DNA of 57,981 nucleotides from Selenomonadales bacterium (GCA_018335585.1 JAGXRZ010000063.1:1-57981), one strand, 5' to 3'; shown: positions 25,413 to 33,298, numbered from the stretch's first letter. A program made the numbers and translations. Notes: a model not told the origin generated them from the letters alone.

Positions 25413-27070
25413 TGAACTTCTATACGCAAGACATTTCCGAAGGGAACAACTGGAAAGGCCTTGTACGTGCGGTAGCGAGAATGATGGCACATATCGGATG
25501 GAAAGACACTGCCGTTATTGACGGCTCTGGAGATATGGGGGCAGACTTATTGGCGATGCGCGACGAGGGGGGAAAGGTTCTTTCCTGGGTCGTTCAGTCA
25601 AAAGCGGTGGCGGGAGACAGATACATTGGGCCAAGTGCAATGCAGGAGGCGGTGACCGCCTTGTCCTTTTATGGGGCAGAAATAGCGGCCGTCGCTACTA
25701 ATGGCGAATTCACGCACACTGCCAAGGTTCGGCAAAAACAACTGGAGACGCATGGCTATAGGCTGAAGCTTTGGAATGGGGCATTTATCAAGAATGTGAT
25801 TGACCAAATGCCAAACGAAAGTGCAGCCCTCAGAGAGCTTCGACCCTATCAAGAAGGAATCGTCAACAAAGTAATAAAGGCTTTTGACGAAGGCGGTAAG
25901 AAGGCGTTTTATATTGTCGCTACTGGCCTAGGCAAAACAGTGATTGCAGCGACCATCACGCAGCAATTGTGGGAGCGCGGGTGTCGTCGCATTCTGGTGC
26001 TTTGCCATCAGACAGACTTGGCGCAACAACTTGAACAGGGCTTCTGGCCGCAGCTTACGAAAGAGGTTCCCACATCCGTCTTCTTTGACGGGATACCTCC
26101 TAAGAATACAGAGGGAGTTGCTTTCGGTCTATATCAAAGCCTGTACGGCTACCTACCGGGCATCGAAGAAAGCCGATTTGATGCTGTAATAGTTGACGAG
26201 GCACACCACGCGATGGCGTATGGGTTTAGGGCCTGCCTTGACCATTTGAAGCCGAGGTTTCTTATTGGAATGACTGCTACGCCCTGGCGGGGAGACGGGC
26301 AGAACCTCAACACTGTCTTTGGCGAACCGCTAGCCAAGGTCTCCTTAGTTGACGGCATGGCGATGGGGTATTTGTCAAAAGTGGACTACCGTATCCTCTG
26401 CGATAATGTGGACTGGGACGGCATGCTAAGTATCAGCAAACAGAAGCTCTCCATTAAGGACTTAAATAAGCGCCTCTTTCTCCCTCAGCGCGACGAAGCC
26501 GTTATCGCTGAAATTCAAAACATCGTCAATACGGTGCCGACCCCACGAATTGCAGTATTCTCTCCTTCGATTGAACACAGCAACCGTTTCGCAGCGATGC
26601 TATCAGCCGCCGGAGTCCCGACCGCCGCCTTGTCTATCACGGACAAAGCGGAGCGGCGCAAACGGCTCCTCGGTTTTTCGGCTGGAAATTATAGTGCGGT
26701 CACGGCAGTCGATGTGATGAACGAAGGCATTGACATACCGGATGTGAATATCCTCGTGTTCCTGAGGGCTACGCATTCAAGGCGCATATTTGTACAGCAG
26801 CTTGGGCGTGGGCTACGGCTTTCGGAGGGGAAGGACAAGGTTATCGTTTTGGACTTCGTCTCCGATATCCGAAGGATGGCGGAAATGGTCGGGATGAATA
26901 ACGAGGGCAAAGAAAAAGGGCGAGAAAAAGAGATTTTGTTCTTAGAGCAAGGTTTTGTTTCCTTCTCCGATGCTAGGGTGGAGCGCTTTGTGAATATATG
27001 GATTGAGGACATGGCTGATCTCAGTGGTTCTGATGACGAGGTCAAGCTTACGTTCCCGGAGGGGTTCTAA
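25412..27070 (+). CDS. Mrr-like restriction endonuclease fused to SF2 helicase
   Basis: ATG 25412 overlaps the ATPase stop (TGATG), with GGGGGAG upstream. Residues 10-135 form an Mrr-type PD-(D/E)xK nuclease: GDMGADLLA (Asp45) and WVVQSKAV (Q62-S-K64), where Gln replaces the acidic residue as is common in Mrr enzymes. Residues 140-490 are an SF2 helicase: Walker A ATGLGKT (170-176), VIVDEAHHAM (DEAH 262-265), GMTATPWRGDG and QQLGRGLRLSEGK (motif VI). A single chain therefore can translocate on and cut DNA, probably guided by the methylation state. Confidence 0.88.
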   Translation: MNFYTQDISEGNNWKGLVRAVARMMAHIGWKDTAVIDGSGDMGADLLAMRDEGGKVLSWVVQSKAVAGDRYIGPSAMQEAVTALSFYGAEIAAVATNGEFTHTAKVRQKQLETHGYRLKLWNGAFIKNVIDQMPNESAALRELRPYQEGIVNKVIKAFDEGGKKAFYIVATGLGKTVIAATITQQLWERGCRRILVLCHQTDLAQQLEQGFWPQLTKEVPTSVFFDGIPPKNTEGVAFGLYQSLYGYLPGIEESRFDAVIVDEAHHAMAYGFRACLDHLKPRFLIGMTATPWRGDGQNLNTVFGEPLAKVSLVDGMAMGYLSKVDYRILCDNVDWDGMLSISKQKLSIKDLNKRLFLPQRDEAVIAEIQNIVNTVPTPRIAVFSPSIEHSNRFAAMLSAAGVPTAALSITDKAERRKRLLGFSAGNYSAVTAVDVMNEGIDIPDVNILVFLRATHSRRIFVQQLGRGLRLSEGKDKVIVLDFVSDIRRMAEMVGMNNEGKEKGREKEILFLEQGFVSFSDARVERFVNIWIEDMADLSGSDDEVKLTFPEGF

Positions 27071-27642
27071 TGCCGAAAGCGTTGCCGACAGGTGTTGCGG
27101 CCCAGCTTAAACGAGCAGTATTCAAAAAGGCCGACCTACACGGATATGCCTTAAAAGGGCGCGTAGAGAACGGACGTTTTATGGACGACCTTGTTAACGA
27201 TCCGGAGATTGGCGGCATAATTGGGGAGTATGTTGCAGCAGACAAGGTGAGGGTGTATATCAAGGACGGCATTCTCAACGCCTATACGAAGAGGAAGGCG
27301 GAACAAGTTCTTCGGGGGCACGACCCAGTCCAAGTTATCCGTAGTACATTCGGTGCGGGTGAGGTTGCCATTGTGGAGAATAAAGGAGAAATTGTCGTGG
27401 GCCGTTCCTCAGACGGACGATTCTTCATCGTTGGCAGGGGCACAGTGCTGAAATGGGAAAGTGCGCTTCGGAAAGTTCTTGAGTATATCGCCCGTCTCAA
27501 GAGGAATCACGTTGACGAGAATTACCCTTCCATATGTCTTCAACTGGCGGTCATTAACTATGGCATCACCGAGGGCGACAAGAACCAGATTACCAGAGCA
27601 CTAATGGCCGTTGGCGTTAAGGTGTACTTCTGCTCGTCGTAA
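27070..27642 (+). CDS. Unknown fourth protein of the MORC-type cassette, 190 aa
   Basis: ATG 27070 overlaps the helicase stop by one base (TAATG) and has GGAGGGG just before. No family recognised. The protein is mixed alpha/beta with segments FKKADLHGYALKGRVENGRF, GAGEVAIVENKGEIVVGRSSDGRFFIVGRG and LQLAVINYGITEGDKNQI; no transmembrane helix or catalytic motif stands out. Translational coupling indicates it is part of the system, perhaps as specificity factor or regulator. The FKKADLHGY... start followed by a beta-rich middle could be a small DNA-binding or scaffold fold; this is a guess. Confidence 0.72.
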   Translation: MPKALPTGVAAQLKRAVFKKADLHGYALKGRVENGRFMDDLVNDPEIGGIIGEYVAADKVRVYIKDGILNAYTKRKAEQVLRGHDPVQVIRSTFGAGEVAIVENKGEIVVGRSSDGRFFIVGRGTVLKWESALRKVLEYIARLKRNHVDENYPSICLQLAVINYGITEGDKNQITRALMAVGVKVYFCSS

Positions 27643-27992
27643 TGTCGGGATGCGCCTTCAAACCACGATCAATCGAACAGGCATGTGTCGGCATCCTGCA
27701 ACTGTCTGAGATGGAACAAGAGATAGATCCAGCCCCACCGCTTGACTGGAGGGATCGTCCGGTAAAGCATCGCCGTTGAAACCCACACACTCCCTTGCAG
27801 AGAGAGAGCCCGCAGTATGCCCACCGCCTGGGATCGGATTAAGCATTTGCACAACGGAAAGAGGCAGAAACCTACAGGCCAGCCGGGCTGGTGCTACATG
27901 GGGTGCCTCCTAACATCCCTTCTGGGTGACTGGACTCACCCAGAAGGGCTGCACGAACGCAGGTTGAGCGAGAAAAGCATGCCTGTGCCGTC
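27643..27992. other. Gene-free stretch; possible degenerate coding relic and hairpin
   Basis: Minus-strand frames between 27658 and 27854 stay open for about 60 codons in two frames but lack ribosome binding sites and recognisable similarity; they may be a relic. The strong hairpin at 27917-27948 is the only clear element. Confidence 0.4.
27917..27948 (-). terminator. Perfect 13-bp stem-loop, likely end of nuclease transcript
   Basis: CCCTTCTGGGTGA (27917-27929), loop CTGGAC, TCACCCAGAAGGG (27936-27948). It lies 45 bp beyond the stop of the minus-strand nuclease gene; no U-tract is obvious on either side. Confidence 0.5.
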
Positions 27993-29174
27993 CTAGCGGC
28001 GACTCACTTCTCGCCCTGTGTTGTCAAGCAGCACCGCCGGGTCACCCTCGTTGTTCCAAATGTGCGATCTCGTCCACACTAGCCGCCCTGGCCCCGCTGT
28101 TGCATTGGGGCCGCTGACAACCATGATGCTGGATCCCATAGCAATTACCGTGCCCGCGGGGAAGGTAAACCTTTGATTGCCGTTCTCGCTTACCAAAACC
28201 CAACCAGATATATCTACACTGGTTTGGCCGCGATTAGCAATAACCACTCGTTCTCCTGCTAAGTCCACTTCAGTGATGGCTACTGTTGTAGTTGCTGGCG
28301 GGGCAGTGGCCGCCCACAGGCCTTTGTTAGCATTGCGTGCTTCTCGCTCCAATGTCACAAACATCTCGGAGTACTTAACGTTCGGAGCAATTGTCATGAT
28401 CCTTGCGAAGCCCTCTAGCAAGAGACGAGCATTGAACATCTTCGCCCTGACTTCTGCCACGGTGTCACTGGTCGGCTGTTCAAGCCAAATGTACGCCAAT
28501 AGACGACCGAATCGGTCCCGTTCAGACACGTCCAGTTCTAGATGAACGGTTTTACCCTCTAGCTGTTGCCTGGTGAACGCCGCGGCTTCTTTGCCGAAGG
28601 GTTCGATCTCGGTGGTGCTCTCCGGAGTATCCACGCCGATCAGGCGCACCCTCTCCTCTTGCCCAGAACTGAGACGCACACGTATCGTATCGCCGTCGGT
28701 TATACTTGTCACTTGTACAGCTGAGGTGCGAATAGCCGTCGTGGCGGAGTCTACGGTGACGGTGCGAGTCTGTTCATTCCAGCCAACACGGGCACCCAAG
28801 CTCTCAGCAATGAACCTAGCCGGAACTAACGTGCGTCCGCCGACAATAGTCGGCGGCACATCCAGCGTGACTCTAGCGGTGTTGACGGTTGCAGACGGGT
28901 TGTCGATTTGCAGAGTGATGGTCGTTTCAGCCCTTCTCCCCGTAATAGTCCGTGTGGCATCATTCCACTCCACGGATGCTCCTAAGGCCTCGAAGATCGC
29001 GCGTAGTGGGACTAAGGTGCGGCCACTTCTGATGACTGGCGGCACATCCATTACCAGCGCTCTTCCGTTTACAACTACGCTAATGGGCTGCTCCGCTAAC
29101 CCAAGTGAAGTAGTGAAGACTAGGAGCATCGCCACGGTAACCGCAGACAGTCTTCTAGCACCGTCTCTTAACAA
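27993..29174 (-). CDS. Secreted thermonuclease with copper-amine-oxidase-N-like repeats and lamin-tail domain
   Basis: The start is TTG at 29174, seven bases after GGAGGAGG, giving a clean signal peptide (MLRDGARRLSAVTVAMLLVF); longer frames begin in non-signal sequence. After cleavage come two tandem stalk-type repeats (VNGRALVMDVPPVIRSGRTL / LVPLRAIFEALGASVEWND and ...VPARFIAESLGARVGWNE), an SNase domain (ITDGDTIRVRL, VRLIGVDTPE, FGKEAAAF, FGRLLAYIWL) and a lamin-tail domain (SVDISGWVLVSENG). It is a 393-aa paralogue of 11121-11972 with added N-terminal wall-associating repeats. Likely surface-held nuclease. Confidence 0.88.
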   Translation of the reverse strand: MLRDGARRLSAVTVAMLLVFTTSLGLAEQPISVVVNGRALVMDVPPVIRSGRTLVPLRAIFEALGASVEWNDATRTITGRRAETTITLQIDNPSATVNTARVTLDVPPTIVGGRTLVPARFIAESLGARVGWNEQTRTVTVDSATTAIRTSAVQVTSITDGDTIRVRLSSGQEERVRLIGVDTPESTTEIEPFGKEAAAFTRQQLEGKTVHLELDVSERDRFGRLLAYIWLEQPTSDTVAEVRAKMFNARLLLEGFARIMTIAPNVKYSEMFVTLEREARNANKGLWAATAPPATTTVAITEVDLAGERVVIANRGQTSVDISGWVLVSENGNQRFTFPAGTVIAMGSSIMVVSGPNATAGPGRLVWTRSHIWNNEGDPAVLLDNTGREVSRR

Positions 29175-29424
29175 TGGATTTCCTCCTCCCGATTTGCGAA
29201 CATGGCTCAACCTACCGAGCGGACGTTTCGCTAGGATTATCCCTTGGGCAACCGTGCTGGACATCAGCCCCATTATATCAAACGGGCGTTGCGTTTCAAT
29301 CACGCAAGGTGGCAATCCAAGACATGTGCAGCACATTTAGAGCCGAGGAGGCTCCGATCTGGGATCTCGGGGAGATGGGCAGGACAGCAGGCTAGGTGAT
29401 TGCAGGGAAGGAGGTTGCTAAAAG

Positions 29425-29748
29425 GTGTTTCAAGAAGGGATAGCGTTTCTTTTTAACTTCCTACTTGGCGCGGCGGTGGGGGCCACCCTACTAAGATTGT
29501 TAAGACGGAACGCCCCTAATTTCCTTTATCCTAGCGCAACAAGCACACTGGGGTACCGGGTGATAACTGGTGTGCTCACCCTAGGCGGAGGGATTCTAGG
29601 GGTAAAGTCTAACATCTCTAGCGCGCCCGCCGCATTGTTGGATATGGCCCACACAGGGAATCTGTTCGCTATAGTAGCCGTTGGTTTAATCATGGTGCTT
29701 TGCATGGTATTGATTACGAGGCTTATTGCTGGAGAACGGCACTCATGA
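29425..29748 (+). CDS. Small membrane protein, 107 aa, unknown
   Basis: GTG 29425 with GGAAGGAGG upstream. Two or three hydrophobic segments: FLFNFLLGAAVGATLLRLL (8-26), VLTLGGGILGVKS and the C-terminal FAIVAVGLIMVLCMVLITRL (80-99). No family recognised. It is transcribed divergently from the secreted nuclease with a 250-bp shared upstream region. Confidence 0.55.
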   Translation: MFQEGIAFLFNFLLGAAVGATLLRLLRRNAPNFLYPSATSTLGYRVITGVLTLGGGILGVKSNISSAPAALLDMAHTGNLFAIVAVGLIMVLCMVLITRLIAGERHS

Positions 29749-29967
29749 TTCACTTGACTCGTTAAAACAGGCATTAGAGATTTTTGTCCGCCGCTTGTTT
29801 TGTTGGCGTTTCCCATACCATGGGCGTTCGGCTCCTTCGCGAACCAACAGAGCGAGGAGGAGAACGGAGGTTGCGGCCGCAATCAGAGACAGTAGGCATC
29901 CTAATTTGACAGCAGTTTTGACAGCAACGCCGACGCAACATACTGCAATGCCCTGCTCCCTGCGCAT
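29743..29967 (-). CDS. Possible small membrane peptide, 74 aa
   Basis: Minus-strand ATG at 29967 with GAGGA seven bases upstream; it overlaps the end of the previous gene by 6 bp. One hydrophobic helix (KLGCLLSLIAAATSVLLLALLV, about 22-43) precedes a basic tail (GKRQQNKRRTK). It may be real, but the support is only the RBS and the helix. Confidence 0.3.
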   Translation of the reverse strand: MRREQGIAVCCVGVAVKTAVKLGCLLSLIAAATSVLLLALLVREGAERPWYGKRQQNKRRTKISNACFNESSES

Positions 29968-30230
29968 CGGTCGATCCTCGGAAACCCTTGCTATAGCTGG
30001 ACTTTGGAAGCGAACAGCTACACACTAGTACGTGTTGCAACCCCAAGCACCTAACTCTTAATCAGTGGGTCGCGCTGCCGGGTCAGTCAGCAAAAGTTCT
30101 ACCAAAAGTTCTACCGTAAGCCAGCCAAGAGGGGCATAGACGAGCAGAACATGTGTTCGCCGAAGGGGCCAAAAAGCATTGCTATTGCTGACTCCAGCCG
30201 AGCCGACCGAAGGAGGGCAAAGAGCGCTCC
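29968..30230. other. Gene-free stretch left of the tRNA fragment
   Basis: No gene seen. Contains a direct repeat AAAAGTTCTACC (about 30092 and 30104). If the tRNA fragment marks an integration site, this should be the right end of the element, where recombinase arm sites would lie. Confidence 0.4.
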
Positions 30231-30280
30231 CTACCTTGACACGGTAGAGGTCACAGGTTCGAACCCTGTTGCTCCCACCA
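30231..30280 (+). other. 3' half of a tRNA-Val(GAC) gene: probable attachment site
   Basis: CTACC-TTGACAC-GGTAG is a complete anticodon arm with anticodon GAC, followed by AGGTC, T-arm ACAGG-TTCGAAC-CCTGT, and TGCTCCC-A-CCA with encoded CCA. The 5' acceptor strand (GGGAGCA expected) and D arm are missing; upstream bases (GAGGGCAAAGAGCGCTC) do not fold as a D arm. A terminator follows. This is the usual footprint left when an integrative element restores its target tRNA at one end and leaves the displaced 3' half at the other. Confidence 0.75.
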
Positions 30281-30293
30281 TAAGAACTAGGAA

Positions 30294-30322
30294 CGCCAAG
30301 GGTTTTAAGCCCTTGGCGGTTT
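30294..30322 (+). terminator. Terminator after tRNA-Val fragment
   Basis: CGCCAAGGG (30294-30302), loop TTTTAAG, CCCTTGGCG (30310-30318), then GTTT. Probably the original terminator of the tRNA transcript. Confidence 0.6.
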
Positions 30323-30361
30323 GATGCTATATTGCAACCATTACGTAGGCTTTGAAATAGT

Positions 30362-30994
30362 CTAGCGCTTGCGGTACTGATAACTTATGACGGCAGTAGG
30401 ACATGCCGCAATGCAGTCAGCACATTGGTGGCAAAGCGTCGCATCTATTTCTGCAACCTCGGTCAGAGGGGTAACCGTGACGGCATTGGCAGGGCAAACC
30501 TCTTCACATTTTTGACAGCGGACGCAGCCTGTTGCCTTTACTGATACCGCGAATCTTGCATACTTTCCAGTGAGTCTGAGTAATGCTCCATACGGACAGA
30601 CGAGATTGTGGAACACCCACGGTTTTAGTCGAAGCGTCATTATGAACGAAAGAACCAATAGTATCAGGAGGAATGGGAACTCGCGCTGAAGGATTTGTCT
30701 GAAAACAATCACCGTACTAATCATGAGTGCCAACACAAACCACGGCATATTAGGATTCCGGAGCCATGTAGGTATCGTGTCCCTTTGCCAATTCATTCGT
30801 TTAGCTACCTTTTCGGAGACTCGCATTAGTGTGTTCATTGGACATATATATCCGCAAAAATATCTGCCAAATAGCGCCGCAGTTAATAACCCAACCACGA
30901 AAACGGCTAGCCAAATCACCATATTGCCAGTGACAACTAATAGAGCAAACACTATAAAAAGAACTACTTCAACGGATGTTCTCGCTTTGGCCAT
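30362..30994 (-). CDS. NapH/CcoG-like polyferredoxin membrane protein
   Basis: The 210-aa minus-strand product has hydrophobic helices (VEVVLFIVFALLVV, VIWLAVFVVGLLTAALF, WFVLALMISTVIVF, FLLILLVLSFIMTL), the CGYICPMN and NLVCPYGALL cysteine motifs of the NapH/FixG family, and two [4Fe-4S] sites (CVRCQKCEEVCP; CHQCADCIAACP) at the C-terminus. Such proteins pass electrons from the quinone pool to soluble redox partners. It diverges from a Crp/Fnr gene across a palindromic operator, suggesting regulation by redox or nitrogen-oxide stress. It is shorter than typical NapH (about 270 aa), perhaps with fewer helices. The ATG at 30994 has AAGGGTGG upstream (minus strand). Confidence 0.8.
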   Translation of the reverse strand: MAKARTSVEVVLFIVFALLVVTGNMVIWLAVFVVGLLTAALFGRYFCGYICPMNTLMRVSEKVAKRMNWQRDTIPTWLRNPNMPWFVLALMISTVIVFRQILQREFPFLLILLVLSFIMTLRLKPWVFHNLVCPYGALLRLTGKYARFAVSVKATGCVRCQKCEEVCPANAVTVTPLTEVAEIDATLCHQCADCIAACPTAVISYQYRKR

Positions 30995-31054
30995 AGTTCA
31001 ACCACCCTTTCACTTCATTGAAAAGAGTATATACTAAGAGGGACTAAGAAAGTG

Positions 31055-31068
31055 TTACGGATGTAACG
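31055..31068. promoter_or_regulatory. Palindromic operator between napH-like and crp/fnr genes
   Basis: GTTAC-GGAT-GTAAC (31055-31068) is a perfect dyad placed 25 bp before the regulator's start codon and between divergent genes. It resembles sites of HcpR/Dnr-type Crp/Fnr regulators, so autoregulation plus control of the iron-sulfur protein is likely. Confidence 0.55.
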
Positions 31069-31092
31069 CTGCATAAACAATGGAGGCGACCC

Positions 31093-31749
31093 ATGTTGCA
31101 GTTGCGTGAGGTCTCGATAATCAAAGCGCTCCCTGCTGATGTACTAGATGCTTGTCTACAAGATGGTAGCATAAGGAGCGTGTGCTATGAAAAAGACGCA
31201 GTGATTCACTTTGAAGGCGATCGATGTGACAGCCTTGAGGTTGTCGTCAAAGGGAGCGTAATGATTGAACGCATCGATGAGGAAGGCAATCTACTCACTA
31301 TTGCAGAGTTTTCGTCAGGGGACATAATCGGCGGCAACTTGATGTTCTCTAAGGATCCTCATTATCCGTTCGCCGTCAGCGCAAAAACCGTAGTGGAGCT
31401 TGTGCGCTTTTCTAAAGAGCGTACTTTTGTTCTCTGTAGTCAATCCCCATATTTTCTGGAATGTTACTTGGAGTGCGTTTCGAGCCATGCCCTTACATTA
31501 GGCGATAAGATTAAGCACCACGTTAGAAGAACAATTCGCGAGAGGATCACTGCTTATCTCGCTAATGAGGTCAAGAGACAAGGTAGCTGCCATATCAAAT
31601 TGTCGCTTACCAAGAAAGCCCTCGCAGAGAGAATTGGCGCCCAAAGGACATCGCTATCCCGAGAGCTACAAAGAATGAAATTAGACGGCCTGATTGATTA
31701 TAATGCCACCCATGTTGTCTGTCAGAAGATATGGAGAGAGACACCCTAA
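31093..31749 (+). CDS. Crp/Fnr-family transcription regulator (HcpR-like by context)
   Basis: ATG 31093 with GGAGG (31083-31087). Residues 25-115 form the cyclic-nucleotide-binding-like beta roll (SVCYEKDAVIHFEGDRCDSL, GSVMIERIDEEGNLLTIAEF, GDIIGGNLMF); 150-210 form the winged helix (LSLTKKALAERIGAQRTSLS as recognition region, RELQRMKLDGLID). No Fnr-type cysteine cluster is seen at the N-terminus. A role in nitrosative or redox stress is inferred from the adjoining NapH-like gene and the Crp-type site before hcp at 38878. At the 3' end it runs almost directly into the third fic module. Confidence 0.85.
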   Translation: MLQLREVSIIKALPADVLDACLQDGSIRSVCYEKDAVIHFEGDRCDSLEVVVKGSVMIERIDEEGNLLTIAEFSSGDIIGGNLMFSKDPHYPFAVSAKTVVELVRFSKERTFVLCSQSPYFLECYLECVSSHALTLGDKIKHHVRRTIRERITAYLANEVKRQGSCHIKLSLTKKALAERIGAQRTSLSRELQRMKLDGLIDYNATHVVCQKIWRETP

Positions 31750-31831
31750 TGTGAAGCGGCAGGAGATGCGAGGCCGCTGGAATGTCTGTGGCAGGATGAT
31801 TGAACGATACACCGTGGAAGGATGTGTTTGG

Positions 31832-32641
31832 GTGATATGCGATCGGAGCCTTAAGTTGCTCTATGAGAAAGCCAACCGCTATAAAGATCAGATTGCAGCA
31901 GCACGTCCGTTAAGCACACGCGAGGCCAAGAACCTCGACGAGTATTTCAAGATAGGGCTTACCTTCTCTAGCAACGCTCTGGAGGGCAACACGCTGACCA
32001 TTACCGAAACGAAGGTGCTGCTTGAAGACGGGCTGACGGTAGGAGGCAAGCCTATACGAGACTATTATGAGGCGGCCGGCCACGCCAAGGCCTACGACTT
32101 TATGCTGACCTTAGCAAGAGACGGCAACACTCCGCTTTCAGAGGAGCAGATATTAAAACTCCATAAACTCTTCTATGCTCTCCTCGACGAAGACAACGCC
32201 GGAGTCTACCGTCAGGTCAGCGTCTTTATCTCGGGAACCGACTATGTGCCGCCGGGACCGGATGTGGTGCCTGCCGCGATGCAGGTTTTTGTGGCGGAAA
32301 TGAATGCGCTGAGGGGCTCAGTTCATCCTGTCGAGTATGCGGCACGCCTTCACAAGGGCTTGGTCGACATTCATCCGTTTGTCGATGGTAATGGCCGCAC
32401 GGCGCGCTTGCTCATGAATTTAGCGCTGGTCCAGGATGGCTTTGGTATTGCCATCATCCCGCCGGTGCTCCGCGGGGAGTATATCGATGCTCTGCGTGCG
32501 GCGCAACGGGCCAAAAACCCGGATGACACACCATTTTTCAGGCTCATCGCTGAATGTGTGATTGAAACTCAGAAGGACTATTGTCGGTTGCTCCAATTGC
32601 CGACGAAGGACGAAATCAGGGGAGGCTTGTTGCGCACCTGA
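31832..32641 (+). CDS. fic: Fic family adenylyltransferase, second intact copy
   Basis: GTG 31832 starts a 269-aa protein about 95 percent identical by eye to the one at 20236, with the same inhibitory SNALEG (47-52) and catalytic HPFVDGNGRTAR (181-192). The 30 bases upstream (GATTGAACGATACACCGTGG) also match the antitoxin-fic junction at about 20203, so the duplicated block begins at the end of the antitoxin gene, which itself is absent here. The antitoxin was lost or never copied. It is followed by two hairpin repeats, a terminator and a truncated recombinase. Confidence 0.9.
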   Translation: MICDRSLKLLYEKANRYKDQIAAARPLSTREAKNLDEYFKIGLTFSSNALEGNTLTITETKVLLEDGLTVGGKPIRDYYEAAGHAKAYDFMLTLARDGNTPLSEEQILKLHKLFYALLDEDNAGVYRQVSVFISGTDYVPPGPDVVPAAMQVFVAEMNALRGSVHPVEYAARLHKGLVDIHPFVDGNGRTARLLMNLALVQDGFGIAIIPPVLRGEYIDALRAAQRAKNPDDTPFFRLIAECVIETQKDYCRLLQLPTKDEIRGGLLRT

Positions 32642-32728
32642 CAGCAGACCGTCTAGGGTCCGGCAGGCGCGGGCTTGACGCAGAACGATGGCATATGTAC
32701 TACTGGGTGGGGAGCTGGTTTAATCCAA

Positions 32729-32799
32729 GGTGTTTCGCCACCGCTAAGAGCGAGTCGTGTATCCGGGCGTTTCGCCGCCGTTAAGGGCGAATTGTAATG
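32729..32799 (+). repeat. Two tandem 37-bp hairpin repeats (copy of the 21131 array)
   Basis: Units start at 32729 and 32766; both closely match the first and last units of the three-unit array at 21131. The middle unit is missing, consistent with unequal crossover between units. Confidence 0.7.
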
Positions 32800-32832
32800 C
32801 AACAGGCACGGGCCAGCCGTGCCTGTCGTTTT
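32800..32832 (+). terminator. Terminator after second hairpin array
   Basis: AACAGGCACGG and CCGTGCCTGTC pair around GCCAG, followed by GTTTTCG. Copy of the terminator at 21239. Confidence 0.75.
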
Positions 32833-32897
32833 CGATGCAAGTCCCATTAGGGTATCCTCTAGTGGGTTTGTATGGCGTTGTCCCATACGAGTGGCGT

Positions 32898-33010
32898 CTC
32901 TTTTTCGGATATGTGCGCGTTAGCACTACTGAACAGAACACGGCTCGCCAAGAGTCTTTGATGCGTGACCTTGGCGTGGAGAAGGTGTTTGTTGACTACG
33001 CGAGCGGTAG
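32898..33010 (+). pseudogene. Serine recombinase remnant (first ~37 codons)
   Basis: LFFGYVRVSTTEQNTARQES followed by LMRDLGVEKVFVDYASGR matches the intact recombinase at 21417 up to residue ~37, then ends. The start codon and the ~60-bp leader are deleted (compare 21320-21416), and what follows is unrelated, so it is dead. Confidence 0.85.
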
Positions 33011-33106
33011 GCACGAGCACCTCCACACTCAACAAACTCATCCTACCCAAAGAATAGCTCTGGTGGCAACACTGTCGCGGGCCAATGATAGTGTCGCGTG
33101 ACGCTA

Positions 33107-33134
33107 ATAGGCCCCTCCTTAAGAAGGGGCCTAT
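33107..33134. terminator. Bidirectional-type hairpin
   Basis: ATAGGCCCCT (33107-33116), loop CCTTAAGA, AGGGGCCTAT (33125-33134): perfect 10-bp stem. No strong T-run. Confidence 0.5.
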
Positions 33135-33157
33135 ACGGCGATGTCCACCTACTGCTC

Positions 33158-33254
33158 CTTTCGTCAAGAATAGTTGCCAAGTTCATAACATAATGTGCCC
33201 AGTATGTGGCACAGGGACAATAGTGTGACGTGACAACATAATAGGATAGTGATG
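33158..33254 (+). repeat. 97-bp direct repeat, left copy
   Basis: About 80 percent identical to 33849-33945: both begin CTTTCGTCAAGA and include CAGTATGTGGCAC and ACAATA, ending ATAGGA-nnGTGATG. The pair brackets the minus-strand gene at 33311-33832. Confidence 0.7.
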
Positions 33255-33272
33255 TCAGGGAGCCATAAGGCT

Positions 33273-33298
33273 GAAGGGAGCGGCGCCCGCTCCCCTTC
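33273..33298 (-). terminator. Terminator-like hairpin for the 173-aa gene
   Basis: GAAGGGAGCGG (33273-33283) pairs with CCGCTCCCCTTC (33287-33298) with one bulge, 13 bp beyond the stop of the minus-strand gene. Confidence 0.45.

Noticed and set aside
27658-27854. Minus-strand small genes between the MORC cassette and nuclease
   Set aside because: Two overlapping frames of about 60 codons, no ribosome binding site, no recognisable motif.
28573-29340. 255-codon plus-strand frame opposite the secreted nuclease
   Set aside because: The minus-strand frame has clear SNase and lamin-tail motifs; the plus frame is its shadow, rich in Ser/Thr/Arg.
30207-30280. Complete tRNA-Val gene
   Set aside because: The 5' acceptor strand and D arm cannot be formed from the upstream bases; only the anticodon arm to CCA is present.
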